Positions 59,764 through 64,000 of a stretch of 64,000 nucleotides of DNA are shown in pieces. The stretch is taken from positions 1 to 64,000 of the forward strand of contig NZ_AMZN01000015.1 in assembly GCF_000331535.1 (NCBI RefSeq). The letters are read 5' to 3'. A model generated the notes under the pieces. The model was given only the letters and a program-made list of their open reading frames with translations. It was not told the origin of the DNA and made no database searches. Origin of the DNA: Fulvivirga imtechensis AK7 (GTDB lineage Bacteria; Bacteroidota; Bacteroidia; Cytophagales; Cyclobacteriaceae). The translations under genes and the position numbers were made by a program. How positions within the stretch are numbered: the stretch's first letter is position 1; each line of letters opens with the position of its first letter.

Positions 59764-60018
59764 ATGAACACTAAACTTACCTTAACATTGGAGAAGGAAG
59801 TAATTGAAAAGGCTAAGAAATATGCGGCTGAAAAGGGAAGAAGCCTGTCCGAACTGGTAGAGAATTACTTTCAATTTCTGACAGAAACACCAGAACAGGA
59901 AAAGGAGATAAAACTCTCACCTAAGGTGAGTAAGTTGCGAGGTGTTTTAAAAGTTAACTCAGACTTTGATTATAAAAAAGTACTGGAAGAAGAGCTGCTG
60001 AAAAAGTTTAATGGATAA
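59764..60018 (+). CDS. Antitoxin, DUF6364-type ribbon-helix-helix protein
   Basis: 84 aa. The N-terminal MNTKLTLTLEKEVIEKAKKY AAEKG pattern is a typical strand-helix of RHH DNA-binding antitoxins (SLSELVENYFQFL follows). The C-terminal tail (YKKVLEEELLKKF) would mask the toxin. It overlaps the PIN gene by 8 nt. ATG 59764 is chosen over 59752 by the family start. Confidence 0.85.
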   Translation: MNTKLTLTLEKEVIEKAKKYAAEKGRSLSELVENYFQFLTETPEQEKEIKLSPKVSKLRGVLKVNSDFDYKKVLEEELLKKFNG

Positions 60019-60442
60019 AGTATTCGTTGATACAGACGTAGTCATTGATTTCTTAATTGATAGGGAACCACACATCCGTCACTCTTCGCTGATATTCAGT
60101 CTGGCAGAAAAAAAGAAGCTTCAAGTCTATATTTCTACTTTATCGATTAATAACATCTATTATGTAACCCGGAGAATTATCGGACATAAGAAGGCGCTGG
60201 AAATAATTAAAAATTTAATTGAAATCGTGGAGATACAAAGTGTGGATAAACATGAGATACTATCCGCACTTGATAGTGGCTTTAAGGATTTTGAAGATGG
60301 TGTACAACATGCATCGGCCCTTCACATAAAGGGACTTAAAGGTATTATTGCCAGAAATATTAAGGACTATAAAAAGGCTCAAGTCGCAGTTTTTACTCCG
60401 GAAAGTTTTCTTAAAGTCTTTAAATCAAAAAGCCATGGCTGA
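60011..60442 (+). CDS. PIN-domain toxin
   Basis: 143 aa. VFVDTDVVIDFLIDREPH gives the first Asp pair, then ISTLSINNIYYVTRR, where the usual second acidic residue is Asn, and FKDFEDGVQHASALHI and a final (N)IKDYKK give the last acids. Members of this subgroup are RNA-cleaving toxins of type II pairs. The Asn substitution is common in the subgroup, as I recall. Confidence 0.85.
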   Translation: MDKVFVDTDVVIDFLIDREPHIRHSSLIFSLAEKKKLQVYISTLSINNIYYVTRRIIGHKKALEIIKNLIEIVEIQSVDKHEILSALDSGFKDFEDGVQHASALHIKGLKGIIARNIKDYKKAQVAVFTPESFLKVFKSKSHG

Positions 60443-60573
60443 TTTGCATACCCACCTAGCGCAAGTCTGCGACTTGTGCTCAAGAATGAGCTAGAGAGTC
60501 TGTGACTCGGCAAAGCAGGGAAGAGTACGATTAGGGGAACGAAGGGAGCAGGATGATTATATGTAAAAGGAGC

Positions 60574-60595
60574 AAAAAAAGCCGCTAAAAGCGGC
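60574..60595 (-). terminator. Rho-independent terminator of frr
   Basis: On the minus strand GCCGC-TTTTA-GCGGC is followed by seven T. It lies 40 bp after the frr stop. TCTCAATACT-type repeats lie between the two. Confidence 0.85.
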
Positions 60596-60635
60596 CCCTC
60601 ATCTCAATACTCACATCTAACATCTCAATACTAAC

Positions 60636-61196
60636 CTACACTGTCATGATCTCTGATTCCTTCTTGGCAAGGATCTCGTCAATCTTCTTGGTATATTCAT
60701 CAGTCAGTGCCTGCACTTTGTCTTCAGCCCGCTTGATGTCATCTTCTGAAGCGCCTTCTTTTTGAAGCTGCTTAAGGTTGTCATTGGTTTCTTTCCTGAT
60801 ATTTCTTACACTCACCTTGCCCTGCTCGCCTTCATGCTTAACCTGCTTAACAAGTGTTAAACGCCTTTCTTCTGTCAACTGGGGAATGTTAATAATGACC
60901 TGCTGACCATCATTCTGAGGGTTCAGCCCCAGATCGCTGTTGATGATGGCTTTTTCAATATCGGGAATTACAGTTTTTTCCCAGGGTTTGATCATCAGTG
61001 TTCTGGCGTCAGGTGCGGTAACAGAGGCTACCTGATTGATAGGGGTGGGGTTGCCATAGTATTCTACCATAAGTCCTTCCAGCATAGTTGGAGAGGCTTT
61101 TCCGGCTCTGATCTTTACAAGTTCGCCACTAACATGTTTTATGGCTTTGTTCATCATATCCCTGGCTTCATCCAGGTACATATTAATTTCTTCCAT
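60636..61196 (-). CDS. frr: Ribosome recycling factor
   Basis: 186 aa matching RRF along its length: LVKIRAGKASPTMLEGLMVE, the INQVASVTAPDARTLMIKPW signature, and IPQLTEERRLTLVKQVKHEG. Acts with EF-G to split post-termination ribosomes. It lies 44 bp downstream of pyrH, the usual gene order. Confidence 0.98.
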   Translation of the reverse strand: MEEINMYLDEARDMMNKAIKHVSGELVKIRAGKASPTMLEGLMVEYYGNPTPINQVASVTAPDARTLMIKPWEKTVIPDIEKAIINSDLGLNPQNDGQQVIINIPQLTEERRLTLVKQVKHEGEQGKVSVRNIRKETNDNLKQLQKEGASEDDIKRAEDKVQALTDEYTKKIDEILAKKESEIMTV

Positions 61197-61240
61197 GGTT
61201 TTCGGGTTTTCCTGCTAAATATAAGAAACTGAGTTAATTA

Positions 61241-61945
61241 TTAGGTTATCAAAGTACCTGCATTCTCTCCCTGCACAATATTAAAGAGGTTATCAGGTTT
61301 ATTCATATCAAACACAATAATCGGGAGGTTGTTTTCCTGGCACAGGGTGAAGGCTGTCATGTCCATAATGTTGAGATTCTTCTCATATGCTTCTTGAAAT
61401 GACAGCTCCGAATACCTCGTTGCCGTGGGATCTTTTTCAGGATCAGCAGTATACACACCGTCCACACGTGTTCCTTTTAGCACTACATCAGCCTGGATCT
61501 CAATCGCCCTTAAGCTGGCTGTGGAGTCGGTGGTAAAATATGGATTACCAATACCAGCCCCGAAAATTACAATCCTTCCTTTCTCCAGGTGCCTGATAGC
61601 TCTCCTTCTGATAAACGGCTCGCAAACCTGCTCCATCTTAATGCCCGACATTAGCCTGGTGTAAAGGCCGGCACCCTCCAACGCGCTTTGAAGCGCCATG
61701 CCATTAATTACCGTGGCCAGCATACCCATATAGTCTCCCTGCACACGCTCTATTCCTGAAGCTTCTGCCTGCACGCCCCGGAATATGTTTCCACCACCAA
61801 TCACAATAGCAATCTCCACGCCCATCTCTTTTACCGCTCTTATCTCTTCGGTGTATTGCTGCAGACGCTTTGGGTCTATGCCATATTGACCCGATCCCAT
61901 TAAAGATTCGCCACTAAGCTTCAGTAATATTCGTTTGTATCTCAT
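61241..61945 (-). CDS. pyrH: UMP kinase
   Basis: 234 aa amino-acid-kinase fold: [20 protein letters not shown] at the start, the GGGNIFRG phosphate loop and the [18 protein letters not shown] segment typical of bacterial PyrH. It converts UMP to UDP. First gene of the pyrH-frr unit. Confidence 0.98.
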   Translation of the reverse strand: MRYKRILLKLSGESLMGSGQYGIDPKRLQQYTEEIRAVKEMGVEIAIVIGGGNIFRGVQAEASGIERVQGDYMGMLATVINGMALQSALEGAGLYTRLMSGIKMEQVCEPFIRRRAIRHLEKGRIVIFGAGIGNPYFTTDSTASLRAIEIQADVVLKGTRVDGVYTADPEKDPTATRYSELSFQEAYEKNLNIMDMTAFTLCQENNLPIIVFDMNKPDNLFNIVQGENAGTLIT

Positions 61946-62020
61946 TGAAAGTAGGAAGGTTGTTTTAGTTTAAATTGGTGCAAATATAATAGGGATAAAT
62001 GAATAATTCAGAGGTGCGTC

Positions 62021-62515
62021 TTAAAATTGGACCAGCACCTGATTTTTTTCTACACTATCACCTTTTTTTACCTTCACCGACTTCACTACACCATCACCAC
62101 TCGCTTTGATAATATTTTCCATTTTCATGGCTTCAAGGATCATGATCGGATCACCTTTCTTTACCTCATCGCCTTCTGAGACATGCACTTCAAAGATCAG
62201 CCCTGGCATAGGGGCCTTGATGTCGTTTAACTGCGCCGATGCTACAGTATCCATTCCCAATTTTTCCAGCAAAAGATCGAATTTATCTTTCAGCTCCACC
62301 TCATACTTATTACCGTTGACTTTTAGAATGATCGATTTTTCCTTGTAGTTAGCCTTTACAATGTCTGCCCGATAAGAATTGTTATCTTTTATGATATGGA
62401 AAGACTGACTGTCGATCTTGGAGATATCCCAAACGAAAGACTCTCCGTTAACCAGCATCTGGTCCTCTTTGAGTACAACTTCAAATGTGTTATTATTAAC
62501 TGTTACCTTATACAT
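62021..62515 (-). CDS. Biotin carboxyl carrier protein-like (biotin/lipoyl attachment domain)
   Basis: 164 aa. The C-terminal domain (about 95-164) has the biotinyl-Lys motif EAMKMEN and the preceding IKAPMPGLIFEVHVSEGDEV. The N-terminal half is a beta-rich domain found in carriers of acyl-CoA or oxaloacetate/pyruvate carboxylases. The carboxylase partner is not visible in the window, so its enzyme is unknown. Confidence 0.88.
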   Translation of the reverse strand: MYKVTVNNNTFEVVLKEDQMLVNGESFVWDISKIDSQSFHIIKDNNSYRADIVKANYKEKSIILKVNGNKYEVELKDKFDLLLEKLGMDTVASAQLNDIKAPMPGLIFEVHVSEGDEVKKGDPIMILEAMKMENIIKASGDGVVKSVKVKKGDSVEKNQVLVQF

Positions 62516-62596
62516 AGCGCGCGTTTAGTTAAGGTACCAAAGATAAAACCCTTCGGTGTAATACCTGACGAATTTATTAGAATTATCACTTTTTTG

Positions 62597-62604
62597 TACC
62601 TTTG
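62597..62604 (+). promoter_or_regulatory. -7 element ahead of the TPP riboswitch
   Basis: TACCTTTG fits the Bacteroidota TAnnTTTG -7 element and would start transcription within a few bases of the riboswitch 5' end. A matching -33 TTTG is not clear. Confidence 0.6.
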
Positions 62605-62608
62605 CATT

Positions 62609-62703
62609 ACGAGGGGTGCCCCAAAGCACGGGCTGAGATTATACCCAAAGCTCCACTAGCAACGGAGCTGAAACCTGATCCAGGTAATGCTGGCGTAGGG
62701 AAG
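62609..62703 (+). promoter_or_regulatory. TPP riboswitch (THI element)
   Basis: The canonical blocks are in order: GGGGTGCC, the CTGAGA loop at 62633-62638, an optional P3a hairpin (CTCC...GGAG), CCTGATC at 62674-62680, GGTAATGC, and GCGTAGGGAA at 62693-62702. A hairpin-forming CGGG...CCCG follows as part of the expression platform. Thiamine pyrophosphate binding would lower expression of the receptor gene at 62767. Confidence 0.97.
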
Positions 62704-62766
62704 GTATGTTAACAATGATCGGGATCCCCTGTACCCGAAGAAAGTTTAACACTAAAAATATCAATC

Positions 62767-64000
62767 ATGAAATGCTTATTACTAACAGCGCTTATGCTGT
62801 TAACCGCTTTCGTTTCTTACGGACAATTTTCCGTGTCAGGTATCGTAAAAGATGCCGATACAAGTGAGCCATTACCCGGAGCCAATATTTTTCTTGGGGA
62901 GAAGGCCAGGGCAACTGATAATGAGGGAAGATTTACATTTACCAGCGTCTCCAAAGGGATATATCAACTGAAAGTAACATATATAGGATATAATATTTAC
63001 GAACAACGCCTGACACTTGATGATAACAAGGAGCTACAAATTGTCTTAAAGCCAGATGTTTTTATGGCTGATGAAGTGATCGTATCTGCCACCAGGGCTA
63101 CGGAGAAAACCCCTACTACATACACTAACGTAGATAAAGATGAAATTGAGGCAAACAATCTGGGCCAGGATTTGCCTTATTTGCTTAATATGACGCCCTC
63201 ACTGGTGACAACCTCGGATGCCGGAGCAGGCGTGGGGTATACAGGATTAAGGATAAGAGGGTCGGATGCATCACGTATCAATGTAACTATTAACGGCATT
63301 CCGCTTAATGATAGTGAATCTCAGGGAGTGTATTGGGTCGACATTCCGGATATAGCTTCCTCAACGGAAAACATCCAGATACAGCGCGGAGTAGGTACCT
63401 CAACCAATGGTGCCGGAGCTTTCGGAGGTACTATTAATTTGCAGACCAACACCAAAAAAGAAAAAGCTCATGGGGAGGTGATCAATTCCTTTGGCTCTTA
63501 TGATACCTGGCGGCATACCCTCGGGTTTGGTACCGGCCTGATCAATGACAGATGGACTTTTAACGGGCGATTATCTAAGATCACCTCCGATGGATATATC
63601 GACCGGGCTACTTCTGATCTCAATTCTTATTATTTATCCGGTGGATACTATGGTAAAAATACACTGATTAAAGCCATCATTTTCGGAGGAAAGGAAAGAA
63701 CATACCAATCCTGGTACGGCACCCCTGAGGCACGTTTGGAAAATGATATGGAGGGGATGAACGTGGTGGCTGATCTTAACGGCTTCACACCTGAACAACG
63801 GGCCAATCTCTTAGAATCCGGCCGTACCTATAATTTTTATCAATACAAAAATGAGGTAGACGACTATCAACAGGATCATTACCAACTGCACCTGTCACAA
63901 CAAATCACAAACGCCATTACAGCAGGTCTGTCTTTTCATTATACCTACGGCAGAGGTTTTTATGAGCAGTTTAAAGAGGACGATGACTTTGAAGATTATG
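62767..64000 (+). CDS. TonB-dependent outer-membrane receptor, thiamine-type (partial, runs off the window)
   Basis: At least 411 aa, cut by the window end. The signal peptide (LLLTALMLLTAFVSYGQ) is followed by a CarboxypepD_reg-like domain (FSVSGIVKDADTSEPLPGAN, about 20-105). The plug domain (ADEVIVSATRATEKTPTTYT, LRIRGSDASRINVTINGIPL, GAFGGTINLQTNTKKEKA) and the first barrel strands come next. A TPP riboswitch directly upstream makes a thiamine or thiamine-precursor receptor the best call, as known for TPP-controlled TBDRs in Bacteroidetes. Confidence 0.93.
   Translation, partial: MKCLLLTALMLLTAFVSYGQFSVSGIVKDADTSEPLPGANIFLGEKARATDNEGRFTFTSVSKGIYQLKVTYIGYNIYEQRLTLDDNKELQIVLKPDVFMADEVIVSATRATEKTPTTYTNVDKDEIEANNLGQDLPYLLNMTPSLVTTSDAGAGVGYTGLRIRGSDASRINVTINGIPLNDSESQGVYWVDIPDIASSTENIQIQRGVGTSTNGAGAFGGTINLQTNTKKEKAHGEVINSFGSYDTWRHTLGFGTGLINDRWTFNGRLSKITSDGYIDRATSDLNSYYLSGGYYGKNTLIKAIIFGGKERTYQSWYGTPEARLENDMEGMNVVADLNGFTPEQRANLLESGRTYNFYQYKNEVDDYQQDHYQLHLSQQITNAITAGLSFHYTYGRGFYEQFKEDDDFEDY

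Noticed and set aside
1-64000. rRNA or tRNA genes
   Set aside because: None of the conserved tRNA loops with pairing arms, or rRNA segments, was recognised; a covariance search could still find one.

Overview
The window looks like the chromosome of a Bacteroidota bacterium, most likely of the order Cytophagales. Reasons: protein families typical of the phylum (bactofilin, DUF5686 and other carboxypeptidase-D-like regulatory domains, a TonB protein carrying such a domain, a TPP-riboswitch-controlled TonB-dependent receptor), TAnnTTTG-type promoter elements, and A-rich leaders without clear Shine-Dalgarno sequences. The order-level guess is inference. No rRNA, tRNA or CRISPR array was recognised.

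Layout. 0-3.6 kb: bactofilin, a USP/antiporter pair and an alkyltransferase-like repair protein. 3.6-4.0 kb: the first copy of a small RNA family and a MITE. 4.0-15.6 kb: a defence island on the minus strand (half-HsdS, coiled-coil protein, HsdM, Fic, HsdS, a GxxExxY cassette bounded by 90-bp repeats, RhuM-Fic, HsdR, YgjP-type metallohydrolase), bordered by a RadC/JAB gene. 16.5-19.5 kb: a large orphan protein joining a DUF4157 domain (as in extracellular contractile injection system cargo) to a eukaryote-like ubiquitin-specific protease domain. 19.7-31.3 kb: an accessory stretch of small enzymes and regulators (LysR, rhodanese, GNAT, ArsR operon, HxlR-NudC operon, secreted metzincin-lectin, OsmC, ACT, DinB) with many intergenic repeats. 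31.3-35.6 kb: four more small RNA copies around a Ca2+-type ATPase, the last followed directly by an ORF-less group IIC intron. 35.7-64 kb: mostly core genes (symporters, clpS, recR, aminotransferase, heptose kinase, LytS/LytR-type pair, ECF sigma modules, gmk, nadD, pyrH, frr, biotin carrier) with a PIN toxin-antitoxin pair, a decayed DUF2335 pseudogene, and the start of a thiamine-type outer-membrane receptor that runs off the end.

The most unusual content is (1) a five-copy family of about 95-nt RNAs. Each is preceded by a -24/-12 sigma-54 promoter, and four of five have an upstream dyad at a nearly fixed distance. Each ends in a Rho-independent terminator and carries a nearly invariant U-rich hairpin loop. 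This design resembles the multi-copy sigma-54 Qrr RNAs of Vibrio, but in a different phylum and with unrelated sequence. (2) The DUF4157-deubiquitinase fusion, a predicted effector aimed at eukaryotic cells. (3) The compact group IIC ribozyme sitting exactly behind one of the small RNA terminators.

All calls come from reading the sequence and recalled family knowledge; no searches or folding programs were run.
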